Origin: a virus
Reading direction: 5' to 3' (one strand)
Length of the DNA: 64,000 nucleotides
Virus record (IMG/VR): IMGVR_UViG_3300027963_000043
Span: 62,001 to 126,000 of that record
Shown here in pieces: positions 7,515 through 16,449 of the stretch. The notes beneath the pieces were generated by a model that searched no databases, was not told the origin of the DNA, and saw only the letters and a program-made list of their open reading frames with translations. Positions within the stretch are counted from its first letter, which is position 1, and each line of letters begins with the position of its first letter. The position numbers and the translations under genes are program-made.

Positions 7515-10093
7515 TTATTTTTATCTGTCTTTTTTAAATCATTTAATTTCATATAAATTTGATGATCTTGAATAGCTATTAAGTCACCAAATATACAATC
7601 ATCTCTTTTTGAGCCCTTCGCAATAACAATATTTCCCTCTTCAAAAGCTTTATTATTCAATAATTTATTATTCTCGATATTATCATTGAATATTAATACG
7701 CTAATTGAGCTGGTTTCATCTGATATTTTTAACCTTACATATCTAGTTTTCTTTTCATTTTTAGATACGCCAGTATATACTTCTTCTATTTGACCAACAA
7801 ATGCTACTTTGCTATTAACTGGTTCTTGTATAATATCGCTAATATATTTAAGATTTTCTCTCTTCTCTGCAAAGATGTCTCTTAAATTTTTATTATATGT
7901 ATACCCCAAAAGCTTCTTTTCGTAATACCAGTTAGCAAAACTTTCGCTTTTGCTGTTCTGATTATAGATTTCAAGATATGGGGCATATTTTGCTTTGATA
8001 GTATTTAATCTTGTATCTTTAATAACTAAATGATTCTTTTCATCAGTAAACTTGTTAAGATGCTTAATAATTTTAATTAAGTCATAATCAAACTTGTCTG
8101 CGAATGAAATTGAATACTTCTTCTCTTTAGCGGTTAAAATATTCCATAATTGAGCTTCTAATACGATTTTACTTCTAGATTGATTAAAGCCACTTAATGC
8201 TCCTGCTTGAATCAATGAGGACAATACTCCAATATTAAGATTCGCTTCTTCGGCTGCTTGGAAAATTTCAAATTTATTAGAATATTTATTTCTAAAACTA
8301 TTTAATTTTTCAATAGATTTATCACTAATTCCTTTGATAGATAATAAGCCGAATCTAATGTCTTTATGTTCTATTGAGAAATCCATTTCTGATTTAATAA
8401 TATGAGGTGGGAGAAGCTTGATATCAAATTCATGCATTTCTTTTTGAATCTTGGAAATTTCACCAATTGGATCTGGTTCGTTTCTAGTCATTTTTAATAA
8501 AGATAAAAAGAATTGTTGAGGATAATTGAATTTTAAATAAATTGTTACAGCTGCTAAAGCTGCATACGCCAATGAATGACTCTTATTAAATGAGTAGTTA
8601 GCGGAATCTTCTAAAATTTTCCATAGAATTTCTCCTACTTCTTTAGGTATTTTATTTTCTTTAATCTTTGATTCGATCTTCTTTTTCCAAGCTTTAATTT
8701 CTTCCGTTTTCTTTTTACCTACTATTCTTCTTAGAATTTCTGCTTCATCTAAAGTAAATCCGATCTTGTTTGCCATCTTCATCAATTGCTCTTGATACAA
8801 TGCTACTCCACCAGTTTGTTTTAGAATGTCATCAAAGAACGGATGAATACTTTCTGATTGTTGATAATTTGTATGAGCAGCATATTTATCTACGAATTGT
8901 AATGCTCCAGGTCTTGCTAAGGCTAATACTCCACTAAGTTCTTCAAGATTCTTCGGTTTTACTTTTTGGCAAACTCTAAAATTTGTCTCCGCTTCAATTT
9001 GAAATAAACCATGAGGAGATTTTAAATCTTGTAGATTTCTATAGATAGATTCATGATTTAAATCAATATCTTCTACTTTAATACCGATGTTTCTACAAAC
9101 ATCATCTACAACCGACACGCTTCTTAATCCCAAGATATCAAGTTTAATATTAAATAAACTAACCCAATTCATATCAAAACTTGAAACTGGTTCTTTATCA
9201 GAAGAAAATTCTGTTGGACATACTGTTTCTAAATCATAGTAAGAAAGTAGAACTCCTGATGGATGAACTCCTTTATTTTTAATTAAATCTCTTAATTTTA
9301 AAGCAATTCGAAATGTTTCTTTATTCTCATCGCACCAATCTTTAAATTTTTCTACTTCTTCATATGCAGTATTAATATCTTTAACTTGACCGAATACTTT
9401 TGGAATCAAAGAAGATATATTAGTCATTTCCTCTTCCGTCTTTTCTCCAACAATCTTTCCGCATTCTTTAATTAAGAGTTTTCCGCTCAAAGTATTAAGA
9501 GTTAAGATTTTGCTAGTTTTACCTTTAAATTTAGATTCTAAATACTGTAATACTTTTTGACGATTATAATAACAAATGTCCAAATCAACGTCACACATCA
9601 AACTACCATCAAGATATGTTATTTCATCAATAACCTGCTTTTTAGCTCGAATCTTGGATATAAATCTTTCGAAATAAAGGTCATATTTAACTGGATCAAT
9701 TCTAGTTACGCCAACTAGATAAAGAATAAGTGAACCAGCTGCGGAGCCTCTACCGAGTCCAACTGGTATATTATTTGTTTTACAAAAATTAATAACATCC
9801 CATACTAATAAAACATAATCTGTGAATCCTAGTTCTTTTAATGTTTCTAGTTCGTATTTCGCTCTATCAATATATTTCTTATAATCTTTATTATCTTTTT
9901 CTATTTTTAACTCTTTGAAGCCATTTAAAGCTAATGCTCTAAGAAAATCATAATTAGAGACATCTTCGCTAATATTAAGATGCCTTTTTAAAGAACCATC
10001 AATATTAAACTCTGGAAGTCTTACTCCATGCAATCCAAGATCAGTTGTAGTAAATTTGTTACAAAATAACTCGTCTTTTAAAATATTACTCAT
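7511..10093 (-). CDS. dnaE: DNA polymerase III alpha subunit (C-family), lacking its PHP domain
   Basis: About 860 residues. The palm and catalytic motifs are clear: GLGRGSAAGS (about 112-121), the two-aspartate motif CDVDLD (about 167-172, with Cys where bacterial enzymes usually have Pro), GVHPSGVLLS (about 285) and IKLDILGL (about 316-323, third aspartate). The helical region LYQEQLMKMA is present near residue 430, and an OB-fold lies at about 750-850 (VAFVGQIEEVY). The N-terminal PHP domain of normal DnaE (about 270 residues) is missing and encoded separately at 10952-11698. I chose the ATG at 10093, which has GAGGAAG just upstream, instead of one 5 codons earlier. It would be the phage replicase. 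Confidence 0.9.
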   Translation of the reverse strand: MSNILKDELFCNKFTTTDLGLHGVRLPEFNIDGSLKRHLNISEDVSNYDFLRALALNGFKELKIEKDNKDYKKYIDRAKYELETLKELGFTDYVLLVWDVINFCKTNNIPVGLGRGSAAGSLILYLVGVTRIDPVKYDLYFERFISKIRAKKQVIDEITYLDGSLMCDVDLDICYYNRQKVLQYLESKFKGKTSKILTLNTLSGKLLIKECGKIVGEKTEEEMTNISSLIPKVFGQVKDINTAYEEVEKFKDWCDENKETFRIALKLRDLIKNKGVHPSGVLLSYYDLETVCPTEFSSDKEPVSSFDMNWVSLFNIKLDILGLRSVSVVDDVCRNIGIKVEDIDLNHESIYRNLQDLKSPHGLFQIEAETNFRVCQKVKPKNLEELSGVLALARPGALQFVDKYAAHTNYQQSESIHPFFDDILKQTGGVALYQEQLMKMANKIGFTLDEAEILRRIVGKKKTEEIKAWKKKIESKIKENKIPKEVGEILWKILEDSANYSFNKSHSLAYAALAAVTIYLKFNYPQQFFLSLLKMTRNEPDPIGEISKIQKEMHEFDIKLLPPHIIKSEMDFSIEHKDIRFGLLSIKGISDKSIEKLNSFRNKYSNKFEIFQAAEEANLNIGVLSSLIQAGALSGFNQSRSKIVLEAQLWNILTAKEKKYSISFADKFDYDLIKIIKHLNKFTDEKNHLVIKDTRLNTIKAKYAPYLEIYNQNSKSESFANWYYEKKLLGYTYNKNLRDIFAEKRENLKYISDIIQEPVNSKVAFVGQIEEVYTGVSKNEKKTRYVRLKISDETSSISVLIFNDNIENNKLLNNKAFEEGNIVIAKGSKRDDCIFGDLIAIQDHQIYMKLNDLKKTDKNN

Positions 10094-10310
10094 CGTCTTC
10101 CTCTTCATCTTGTTTGTCTATATTATCTATTTCTTTATTGAACGCTGATAATCCAGTCGCTAATATCTTCATCGAAGCTCTATCTTTTAAGCTAAAGAAT
10201 ACATCTGCCTTACCTTGTTTTTTGCCTTTTTGAACAGTGATAAGAAGATATTCTATTCCACCATCTTCTAATTTTTGGATTATATCGTAAATATCGTCTA
10301 GTGATGCCAT
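10086..10310 (-). CDS. Small acidic protein inside the split-replicase operon
   Basis: A 74-residue protein I do not recognise. It has an N-terminal helix (SLDDIYDIIQKLEDGG), then IEYLLITVQKGKKQGKADVF, which reads as two strands with a basic turn, and a C-terminal tail of almost only Asp and Glu (DKQDEEEDDE). It lies between the proofreading exonuclease gene and the polymerase gene, overlapping the latter by 8 nt, so the products are probably made together. A role as a small replisome subunit (for example a bridge between exonuclease and polymerase) is an inference from position only. Confidence 0.55.
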   Translation of the reverse strand: MASLDDIYDIIQKLEDGGIEYLLITVQKGKKQGKADVFFSLKDRASMKILATGLSAFNKEIDNIDKQDEEEDDE

Positions 10311-10311
10311 A

Positions 10312-10950
10312 TTATACCTCTAACTGCCACTTCAATTTATTCCATACTTTTAAATTCAAGTCAAGATCATTAATGGCATCATGAAGTTTTTCATAATCAT
10401 GCTCTATTCCATTTTCTTTTCCTAGGAAAGTCAAAGAACTTTTAACATTCTTTTTTCTAGTATGAAGAATTTTATACTGATATTCTATTAAATTATCTTT
10501 TGAATTATAAGGCATCTCATATTTTATGCCTCTAGCTATCGCGTTTGTATCAATAAACTTATCTACAAGATGATGCCAATTGCAGCCCATATATTTATAA
10601 TACTCTTTTATAAGATAAATGTCAAATCCAAGAGTATTGTGTCCAATAATATAATCTGCATTATCTAGCCAATCTTTAATCGTTGGAAATATTTCTTTTG
10701 GATCAAAACCCTCCTTTTGAACTTTTTTATGATCATATCTTGTAATTCTCGCCGCATCTTGACTTATTTTTAAATCTGTTTGCCATTTTAAATAAAAATT
10801 CTTTTGATCAATTTTCTTATCTCCTTGAACCTTCAGCATCGCAATTTGCCAAGGTAAATTATGACAAAAATTTAAACAAAGATTAAATGTTTCACAATCA
10901 ATAAAAACTAATTTTTTATTTTTATCGTATCTTAAAAGATGTTCGTCCAT
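10312..10950 (-). CDS. DnaQ-like 3'-5' exonuclease (DEDDh proofreading subunit)
   Basis: About 212 residues. The three exonuclease motifs are visible: FIDCETFN (D-x-E) near the N-terminus, IGHNTLGFDIYL (about residue 120) and HDAINDLDLN near residue 190 (H-x-x-x-x-D, the DEDDh pattern). These residues bind two metal ions and remove misinserted nucleotides. The gene lies between the PHP gene and the polymerase gene. I start it at the ATG at 10950, one base after the stop of the PHP gene and behind GGAAGG, rather than at an in-frame ATG at 10989 inside that gene. Confidence 0.85.
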   Translation of the reverse strand: MDEHLLRYDKNKKLVFIDCETFNLCLNFCHNLPWQIAMLKVQGDKKIDQKNFYLKWQTDLKISQDAARITRYDHKKVQKEGFDPKEIFPTIKDWLDNADYIIGHNTLGFDIYLIKEYYKYMGCNWHHLVDKFIDTNAIARGIKYEMPYNSKDNLIEYQYKILHTRKKNVKSSLTFLGKENGIEHDYEKLHDAINDLDLNLKVWNKLKWQLEV

Positions 10951-10951
10951 A

Positions 10952-11698
10952 TTATCTTTTTTCCTTCCAACTTTCAAAGGAAAATTCATTGCTGCTCATA
11001 TGCTCTATATCTGGTTTATTCAATACACTTCTATTATTAATGCATCTAAATGTAAGGTATGTTTTGAAATCTTTTCGATCAGTATAATAAATACTTTTTG
11101 TATTAAAAACTTCTAGTTTATTCTTTTCTGCGAATGATAGCATTTTATCTTTAATAAGAAAATCAAAAGGTAGTTCGTTCTGTTCAATAAATACTACTGG
11201 TTTAGTAAAGTCTATTTGAGGAACGCATATACTATTTTTTAGAGTATTATTGAATATGAAAGAATCATAGAATGGAATACCAATAATTAGATCATCTGAC
11301 CAGTTATTCTTTATTGTTTTATAATCTAGTCTAGGTTCATAATAAAAACCATCTTTTGCGCCAATACTAAATAGTTTAGTTAAAGATTCATAGCCTTTTT
11401 TATTTTTAAAGAAAAGTATAAGTTTTGAGTTTTTAATTCTTGATTCATCAGTTTTATCAGCCATCGATTCTGTAACCGAAATTCTTAATCCATAATTCAA
11501 TTTAATATCATTGTTCTTGCAATTTGTATAAGCTTCAAGAAATGATGACATATTATCCTCTACTAGGAATATCTCTTTTAATTTATTTTGTTTGGCTATT
11601 TGAATAATAGAATCTGGATATTCATCTCTTTCAGACTTATCCTCTAGAGTAAGAATAGATCTTCCTAAAGAATAATGAGATTTAAATAAAGGTATCAT
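10952..11698 (-). CDS. Free-standing PHP domain of DNA polymerase III
   Basis: About 248 residues matching the N-terminal PHP domain of DnaE in order and spacing: IPLFKSHYSLGRSILTL at the start (equivalent to H-x-H-S-x-Y-S in bacterial DnaE), QNKLKEIFLVEDNMSSFLEA, KLNYGLRISV, KLILFFKNKKGYESLTKL and DGFYYEPRLD. The first His of the usual H-x-H metal motif reads as Lys here, so the metal site may be inactive, which fits the presence of a separate DnaQ exonuclease. A TTGATA-N17-TATATT promoter ends 7 nt before the ATG at 11698, which selects that start over a TTG three codons upstream. Confidence 0.8.
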   Translation of the reverse strand: MIPLFKSHYSLGRSILTLEDKSERDEYPDSIIQIAKQNKLKEIFLVEDNMSSFLEAYTNCKNNDIKLNYGLRISVTESMADKTDESRIKNSKLILFFKNKKGYESLTKLFSIGAKDGFYYEPRLDYKTIKNNWSDDLIIGIPFYDSFIFNNTLKNSICVPQIDFTKPVVFIEQNELPFDFLIKDKMLSFAEKNKLEVFNTKSIYYTDRKDFKTYLTFRCINNRSVLNKPDIEHMSSNEFSFESWKEKR

Positions 11699-11705
11699 TT
11701 TTACC

Positions 11706-11734
11706 AATATAACAGGATTTTATAAATATATCAA
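11706..11734 (-). promoter_or_regulatory. Sigma70-like promoter for the split-replicase genes
   Basis: Leftward TTGATA (11734-11729), 17 bp, TATATT (11711-11706), then 7 nt to the ATG at 11698. It would start a leaderless mRNA for the PHP gene and the exonuclease and polymerase genes behind it. Confidence 0.7.
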
Positions 11735-12696
11735 TCTAAAAATTCATCTTTTGAGTCATCAGGAAACTCATTTTTAGCAGAACTAGTTTGAAATTTGGGA
11801 CATCCTTCGTATGTTCGAGTTTCTACTTTAAATCCTTCAATATCTTTAAAATTATCTTCTAGACTAGTTTCTACAACTTCGCCTTTATCATTTACTTTGA
11901 CATAATATTTATATGGATCTTTATATGGGCATTTCCATCCACCAACTTGACACATCCATTTATTCTTAACGCTATCTATTGCAAAATTTGATCTGGCTGA
12001 TTCTTCATCAAACTTATTAACATAATCATTAATATGCTCAAGATAATGCTCGAATCCCTTAATTTGATTATCATCAAATACTAATTCTTGAATTGGTTGT
12101 TTTGGAAATCTAAGAAATAAAAATTTAACAATAGGTTTTAATTTTGGCCATAATTTTTTACTTGCTAGACTGTACATCATAGCTTGAATATTGGCTTCAA
12201 GGTCATCACCCCTAAACTTATATTTGGAGCTTTTATAATCAATTATGTGCATTTCTTTTTTGATTTTAACTGGCTTATCTATAAAACCACGAATATGATA
12301 TTTAGGTTCATCATTCTGAATATTAAAATCATATTCTGGCTTAACTATCTCGCCACCTTCTCCAAAGAAATCATTTTTAAGACCAACCAAAATCATATCA
12401 TTTAATAATTTATAATTGCTTTCGTCTAGTTTGACTTTTAATGATAACTTTTTAACTAGTCTATTTATTCCTTCGTCTCCATCAATTGCATTCTTTTTTA
12501 TTATTCTTTTATAATTTTTAAGGTGTCTTTTATTTAAAAGTAGTTCGAAAACTGTATGGCAAATTGTTCCTCTTAATGCTCCGTCGTTTTGACTTTGTGG
12601 AACTTTGGTATGATAGTTGTTCCAGTAGACCCAAGAACAAGTCTCAAGAGTTTTGATTCTAGAGGCTGATAATACTTTTAAAGATTGTTTTTCCAT
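11731..12696 (-). CDS. PD-(D/E)XK nuclease (RecB/Cas4-like)
   Basis: A 321-residue protein. It opens with LSASRIKTLETCSWVYW, then GTICHTVFELLL (the His motif), GFIDKPV...MHIIDYKSS (the D-x-n-D-Y-K nuclease core, about residues 137-157) and QAMMYSLA (Q-x-x-x-Y motif, about 170). Cysteines near residue 20 and in CQVGGWKC and CPKF toward the C-terminus fall where RecB/AddB/Cas4-type nucleases hold an iron-sulfur cluster. It overlaps the primase gene in the replication operon, so a role in recombination-dependent replication or DNA end processing is likely. Confidence 0.8.
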   Translation of the reverse strand: MEKQSLKVLSASRIKTLETCSWVYWNNYHTKVPQSQNDGALRGTICHTVFELLLNKRHLKNYKRIIKKNAIDGDEGINRLVKKLSLKVKLDESNYKLLNDMILVGLKNDFFGEGGEIVKPEYDFNIQNDEPKYHIRGFIDKPVKIKKEMHIIDYKSSKYKFRGDDLEANIQAMMYSLASKKLWPKLKPIVKFLFLRFPKQPIQELVFDDNQIKGFEHYLEHINDYVNKFDEESARSNFAIDSVKNKWMCQVGGWKCPYKDPYKYYVKVNDKGEVVETSLEDNFKDIEGFKVETRTYEGCPKFQTSSAKNEFPDDSKDEFLD

Positions 12697-13583
12697 TTAA
12701 CTATTTCTTCTTTAGTCATCTCACCAAAATCTTTCTTAGGTGGTAGAGCTATTTTTAGTTGGCTTTTGTCAAAGTATCTACTCAATCTTGCTTGAGTTTT
12801 TTCCGCTGCAATATTTCCAGCGTTATTTTTATTAGAATCATTATTTAAACTTATATAAATCTTTTTTGGATCAAGTTTTAAACAGTAATTTAAAATCGCT
12901 AAACTTAAACTAGTTCCAAATGTAACCAGAGTATTCTTAACTCCAGCTTGCCATAGACTCAACATATCTCCAATGCTTTCGACTAAGATAAGTTCTTTTT
13001 CTTGTTGTATAATTTCTGAGTTGACGAATAATGGATAAACAAACTCTGTTTTCTCACCAATATGCTTCCACTTTATTTTAGATAAATTAGTAATATCTCT
13101 TCCAGAAAATCCTATAATATTATTCTTAGCATTAAAAATAGGAAACACATACCTGTTCTTCATCTTTCCCATTTTTGCAACTCCACCTTTAAAAACTTTA
13201 AGTGTTTCAATATCAACATCTCTTTTGAGCCAATAGGTTTGATCATCTTCTAGTCTAGAAAGGATTTCTGTGTCAAATTTTTTAGAAGATTTTATAAGTG
13301 GTTTTTGAGGTTCTGTTGGGTTTTTAAATGCAAAGTTTTTATTTTTAAGCCATTCTTGAGCTTCGCTTGGGTTTTCTAATTTAAGCGTTAATTTAACTAA
13401 CGAGTTTATGTCTCCACTCATATTCTGTTTGAAGTCAACCCATTTACCAGTATCTTTATAGATTCTTAACACGGAGTCATTATCGCTATCCCTATACAAA
13501 GGTTTAGCTCTAAATTCTTTTCCGCAATCTTTTAATTGATAACCAAGATCAGTTAAGATTTGGTATACATTTAATTCTTCCAT
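12678..13583 (-). CDS. DnaG-type primase with TOPRIM domain, zinc ligands absent
   Basis: A 301-residue protein. The N-terminal region (1-70) looks like the DnaG zinc-binding domain in its strand order (SVLRIYKDTGKWVDFKQNMSGD, G-D, then a helix) but has only one cysteine, so zinc is unlikely. The middle has RYVFPIFNAKNNIIGFSGRD (primase core) and ELILVESIGDMLSLWQAG (TOPRIM glutamate and following motif, about residues 195-215), then ISLNNDSNKN as the second acidic motif. At 301 residues there is no room for a C-terminal helicase-binding domain. It overlaps ThyX upstream and the nuclease gene downstream. It would make RNA primers at the fork together with the DnaB helicase. Confidence 0.8.
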   Translation of the reverse strand: MEELNVYQILTDLGYQLKDCGKEFRAKPLYRDSDNDSVLRIYKDTGKWVDFKQNMSGDINSLVKLTLKLENPSEAQEWLKNKNFAFKNPTEPQKPLIKSSKKFDTEILSRLEDDQTYWLKRDVDIETLKVFKGGVAKMGKMKNRYVFPIFNAKNNIIGFSGRDITNLSKIKWKHIGEKTEFVYPLFVNSEIIQQEKELILVESIGDMLSLWQAGVKNTLVTFGTSLSLAILNYCLKLDPKKIYISLNNDSNKNNAGNIAAEKTQARLSRYFDKSQLKIALPPKKDFGEMTKEEIVKWKNNL

Positions 13584-14227
13584 TCTAAAGCCTCACTTAT
13601 TGTTGGAAATTCTTTGATGAAAATCTTCTTGCATTTTTCCGCAATCATTCTGTGTTCTTTTTGAGTATTTTGTTCTGTTCTCAATTCAATATAATGAATC
13701 CAGCTTCTTAATGAACCTTTCATGTACATTGTAGTTTGAGTCGTTAGGGGTAATATCATTCTTGCTACTTCTTTTGCAACTCCATTTTCAATCATGGTAT
13801 CGTAACAATGTTGAGAAAGCGACAAAGATTCTATTAGAAGTTCATTAACTTTATCATATGCATCTGTATTTGTTTTCATAAGAATTTCGCCTACTTGTCT
13901 ATTCTTATCTCCTTGTAGTCTAAGTTCAATATCTTCAAATTCATTCGCAACACTATATCTTTGACTAAACTCTTGAAAACTAAATGATCTATGTCTAAGA
14001 ATTTGCGCTGCAATCCCTCTGCTAGTTTTAATTTCAACACACATATCAACAAGTTCAAATGGACTCCAATGCTTGTGTTTAATTAAGAATTTTAATAGCT
14101 TTGGAGCAGTTTCAACATTCATCTGATTAGATGGATTGCTGACTCTAGCGCAAAATGCCACCAAATCTTCTGGATTTTTAATTCCTTTGATTTCTGGTTT
14201 TGTAATTGATACTAAGTCTACGTTCAT
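13571..14227 (-). CDS. thyX: Flavin-dependent thymidylate synthase
   Basis: A 218-residue protein with the ThyX signature RHRSFSFQEFSQRY (about residues 78-91). It converts dUMP to dTMP using methylenetetrahydrofolate, FAD and NADPH, and forms a tetramer with shared active sites. Other family features are visible: FARVSNP-like CARVSNPSNQ near residue 27, the K-H-x-S-P-F-E segment (KHWSPFE) near residue 52 and SLRSWIHYIELR toward the C-terminus. It sits between the helicase and primase genes with overlapping ends (4 nt and 13 nt), so it is produced with the replication proteins. Confidence 0.95.
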   Translation of the reverse strand: MNVDLVSITKPEIKGIKNPEDLVAFCARVSNPSNQMNVETAPKLLKFLIKHKHWSPFELVDMCVEIKTSRGIAAQILRHRSFSFQEFSQRYSVANEFEDIELRLQGDKNRQVGEILMKTNTDAYDKVNELLIESLSLSQHCYDTMIENGVAKEVARMILPLTTQTTMYMKGSLRSWIHYIELRTEQNTQKEHRMIAEKCKKIFIKEFPTISEALEWKN

Positions 14228-15708
14228 AATAGTTCTCCGTCATTTGCATTTGCGTCATTAAGTTCGTATTGTTCTCTTTGACGCTCTGCTACATCTGCAA
14301 GTGATCCTCTTTCTTCGATGTTAAAGTTTTGAACATTATAATTTAAATAATTTTGTGACCAGACTTCTTTACCAGTACAATCCAATCTTCTAACCAAATC
14401 TTGGTGACCAGCTGCATCTTTTCCTTGGAATCTGGTTTTAGTAGGAATTAACTTATGAGTTCCAAACGCTTGACCATCAAGAGTAATCTCGTCTAGAGTT
14501 TTTCTTCTAAAGATTGCTACGAATGACGCAAACCATTGTAATCTATCTGAAAGTGAAATCACAGAGCTATCATCCACAACCTCTGAACCTTTTCTATTGA
14601 AACTTTCGCCAGTTCTATTTAATTGCATAGCTGTAATAATTGGACAATGAATTTCTTCTGAAATTCTTTTTAACTTATCAATCTTATCTCCAATTGCTTG
14701 ATGCTCTGCCCAATTTTGGCCTACTTTTTCTCCAGTTAATTTAATATAATCATAAGCAATCATAGCTTGGTTTCCTCTCCCAACTTTAGAAAGATACCAT
14801 CTGCGAATAATAGAGCATACTTGATCAATATTTTTATTTCCTACATGATAATGAAAGTACTCATATTTTTTAACTTTCTCCCAAGCCTCTCTAACTTTCT
14901 TGGTCATTTCTTCATTTTTGCGCCAATTACCAGTTTCAAGATACCAAACTGGAACTCCACTCAAAGATGCAACCATTCTTAATTGAATATCTACGGTTTG
15001 CATTTCAGTATCAAGAATAAGAGTTTTAGTTTTATTTTTAGGATTAATAGAGGTCTTAAAGCAAATATCATTTAACCAAGTTGATTTTCCTTGACCTGGC
15101 CTACTTGCAATGGCATAAATATTACCATTCTTTAAACCACCATACATTCTATTAAATTCAGAATATGGAGTTATAAGTCCAGTATCTTCTTTTGGACTAT
15201 TGCCGATTTCTTCGATAAGATCTTCAACTCCCTCGAAAATATTAATTGGCATATCATTCTCTGAATAAGAAGAGATCTTTTTATTATAAATCTGATCTAT
15301 TTTAGTAATAATAGAATCAAGAGACTCATCTGAATTTTTTGTTACATATTCTTTAAGTTTATCTGCTGTTGAGGAAATCTCTCTTCTAACTCGTAGCTTA
15401 ATAAGTTCCTTGCATGCTTCCATCGTAGCTTCTTGAGTTATTTGGGAAAAGCTTAAATTATCAATATAATCGAATATATTAATCTCATCTTTAAATGAAA
15501 TTCCAAGATTTTTAATCTTTTCAGCTAATAATACTTTATCTACGTTTTCACCTTTATGCTTAATATTCTTGAATATTGAATAAATAGTAGAATGAACATC
15601 GTTATAGAAATCATTCTCTGATAAAAATACATCAATATCTGCAAATAAATCTTGATGCTTTAATAGCCCGCTTAAAACGTGTCTTTCTACTTGTAAAGAA
15701 TAAATCAT
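14224..15708 (-). CDS. dnaB: Replicative DNA helicase DnaB
   Basis: A 494-residue protein. The N-terminal domain (1-130) starts with the DnaB pattern 'E-R-x-V-L-x-G-L' (VERHVLSGLLKH). The RecA-type motor domain has IYAIASRPGQGKSTWL (Walker A, about residues 198-213), TLILDTEMQ (about 230) and AMIAYDYIKL (Walker B), then CPIITAMQLNRTG and a QWFASFVAIFRR region. It unwinds DNA at the fork and recruits primase. It leads the replication operon: ThyX, primase and nuclease follow with overlapping ends. A TTGACT-N17-TATCAT promoter lies 9 nt before the ATG. Confidence 0.93.
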   Translation of the reverse strand: MIYSLQVERHVLSGLLKHQDLFADIDVFLSENDFYNDVHSTIYSIFKNIKHKGENVDKVLLAEKIKNLGISFKDEINIFDYIDNLSFSQITQEATMEACKELIKLRVRREISSTADKLKEYVTKNSDESLDSIITKIDQIYNKKISSYSENDMPINIFEGVEDLIEEIGNSPKEDTGLITPYSEFNRMYGGLKNGNIYAIASRPGQGKSTWLNDICFKTSINPKNKTKTLILDTEMQTVDIQLRMVASLSGVPVWYLETGNWRKNEEMTKKVREAWEKVKKYEYFHYHVGNKNIDQVCSIIRRWYLSKVGRGNQAMIAYDYIKLTGEKVGQNWAEHQAIGDKIDKLKRISEEIHCPIITAMQLNRTGESFNRKGSEVVDDSSVISLSDRLQWFASFVAIFRRKTLDEITLDGQAFGTHKLIPTKTRFQGKDAAGHQDLVRRLDCTGKEVWSQNYLNYNVQNFNIEERGSLADVAERQREQYELNDANANDGELL

Positions 15709-15717
15709 CCTTTATAT

Positions 15718-15746
15718 ATGATACCAAACTAGAAATTAAAAGTCAA
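15718..15746 (-). promoter_or_regulatory. Sigma70-like promoter of the replication operon
   Basis: Leftward TTGACT (15746-15741), 17 bp, TATCAT (15723-15718), then 9 nt to the helicase ATG. The short leader contains AAAGG directly before the ATG, too close for a normal ribosome site. Confidence 0.75.
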
Positions 15747-15749
15747 GTT

Positions 15750-16013
15750 TTAATCTTCTTCTTCTGAATCTTCTTCTTCGTTTTTTCTGGCTATTAAATC
15801 AGTAGTAGCTTCCAAATTAAGTTGATCTATGCTTTGTCCCCATGTATTTAAATAATACAATAAAGCCATAGCATTTATTTGATTATCAAATTTTGTATAT
15901 ACTTGCGGTTCACCTTTATTAGAGAAATTAAAAAGAATATAACCACCAAAACTACATTCATCAATTTGTTTTAAAAGAGAGGCTGGAAAATTAAATTTTT
16001 TTTTATTTGTCAC
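15750..16013 (-). CDS. Hypothetical small protein with acidic tail
   Basis: An 87-residue protein I do not recognise. It has a short helix, a strand pair (GGYILFNFSNKGEPQVYTKF), a helix (INAMALLYYLNTW) and a C-terminal tail EEEDSEEED. The start is a GTG that follows a GTGTAAA element by 8 nt, the late-type layout seen before virion genes. The compact alpha/beta body plus acidic tail resembles the small protein in the polymerase operon in style but not in sequence. Confidence 0.6.
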   Translation of the reverse strand: MTNKKKFNFPASLLKQIDECSFGGYILFNFSNKGEPQVYTKFDNQINAMALLYYLNTWGQSIDQLNLEATTDLIARKNEEEDSEEED

Positions 16014-16021
16014 CAGAAAAT

Positions 16022-16028
16022 TTTACAC
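16022..16028 (-). promoter_or_regulatory. GTGTAAA late-type element
   Basis: GTGTAAA reads leftward (16028-16022), 8 nt before the GTG start at 16013. Its downstream sequence (ATTTTCTG) closely matches that of the element before the second Cys-rich paralogue (ATTTCTT). No -35-like box is seen. Confidence 0.5.
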
Positions 16029-16448
16029 TTAAATAATTAATATTCCGCACTTTTCTTCTATATATTGTGGTGATAGGTTTTTTAAATCGTTTTCGTAGAG
16101 TTCTAAAAACTTAAATCCATTCATTTCTAGCCATTTTTCCTTTTTAACATCTCTTTTTATACTTTGAAGATATTTTAATCTGGAATTGTCGTGAAAGAAC
16201 TTATTAAAGCTCTCATGTTGATCGCCTTGTATCTCAACCGCTATCTTTTTAGTTGCATTTAATAAATCTACTTTAAGCATGCTTCCATAAACTGGAAACT
16301 CCTCATATACAATATGATTTTTCCAGTAAGGATAGAAGAATTGCTTGAATTTAAATTGCAATTTGCTCCTGCATTTTCCATCCCAATTTATTTCATAATT
16401 TCTTACGTTCTTATTAACGAGTTTCCCATTAATATTTAGTAATCTCAT
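16029..16448 (-). CDS. Small PD-(D/E)XK endonuclease-like protein (Vsr/DUF559-like)
   Basis: A 139-residue protein. The core pattern is LKVDLLNATKKIAVEIQGDQ (about residues 76-95: Asp, then E-x-Q) followed by H-E-S-F, a helix with RDVKKEKWLEMNGFKFLELY (about 108-130). That is the layout of small restriction-fold nucleases where the second lysine-like position is Gln. Such proteins in phages act as homing nucleases, mismatch or junction nucleases. It lies one base from the methyltransferase gene upstream. Fold call is fairly secure, function is open. Confidence 0.6.
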   Translation of the reverse strand: MRLLNINGKLVNKNVRNYEINWDGKCRSKLQFKFKQFFYPYWKNHIVYEEFPVYGSMLKVDLLNATKKIAVEIQGDQHESFNKFFHDNSRLKYLQSIKRDVKKEKWLEMNGFKFLELYENDLKNLSPQYIEEKCGILII

Positions 16449-16449
16449 T

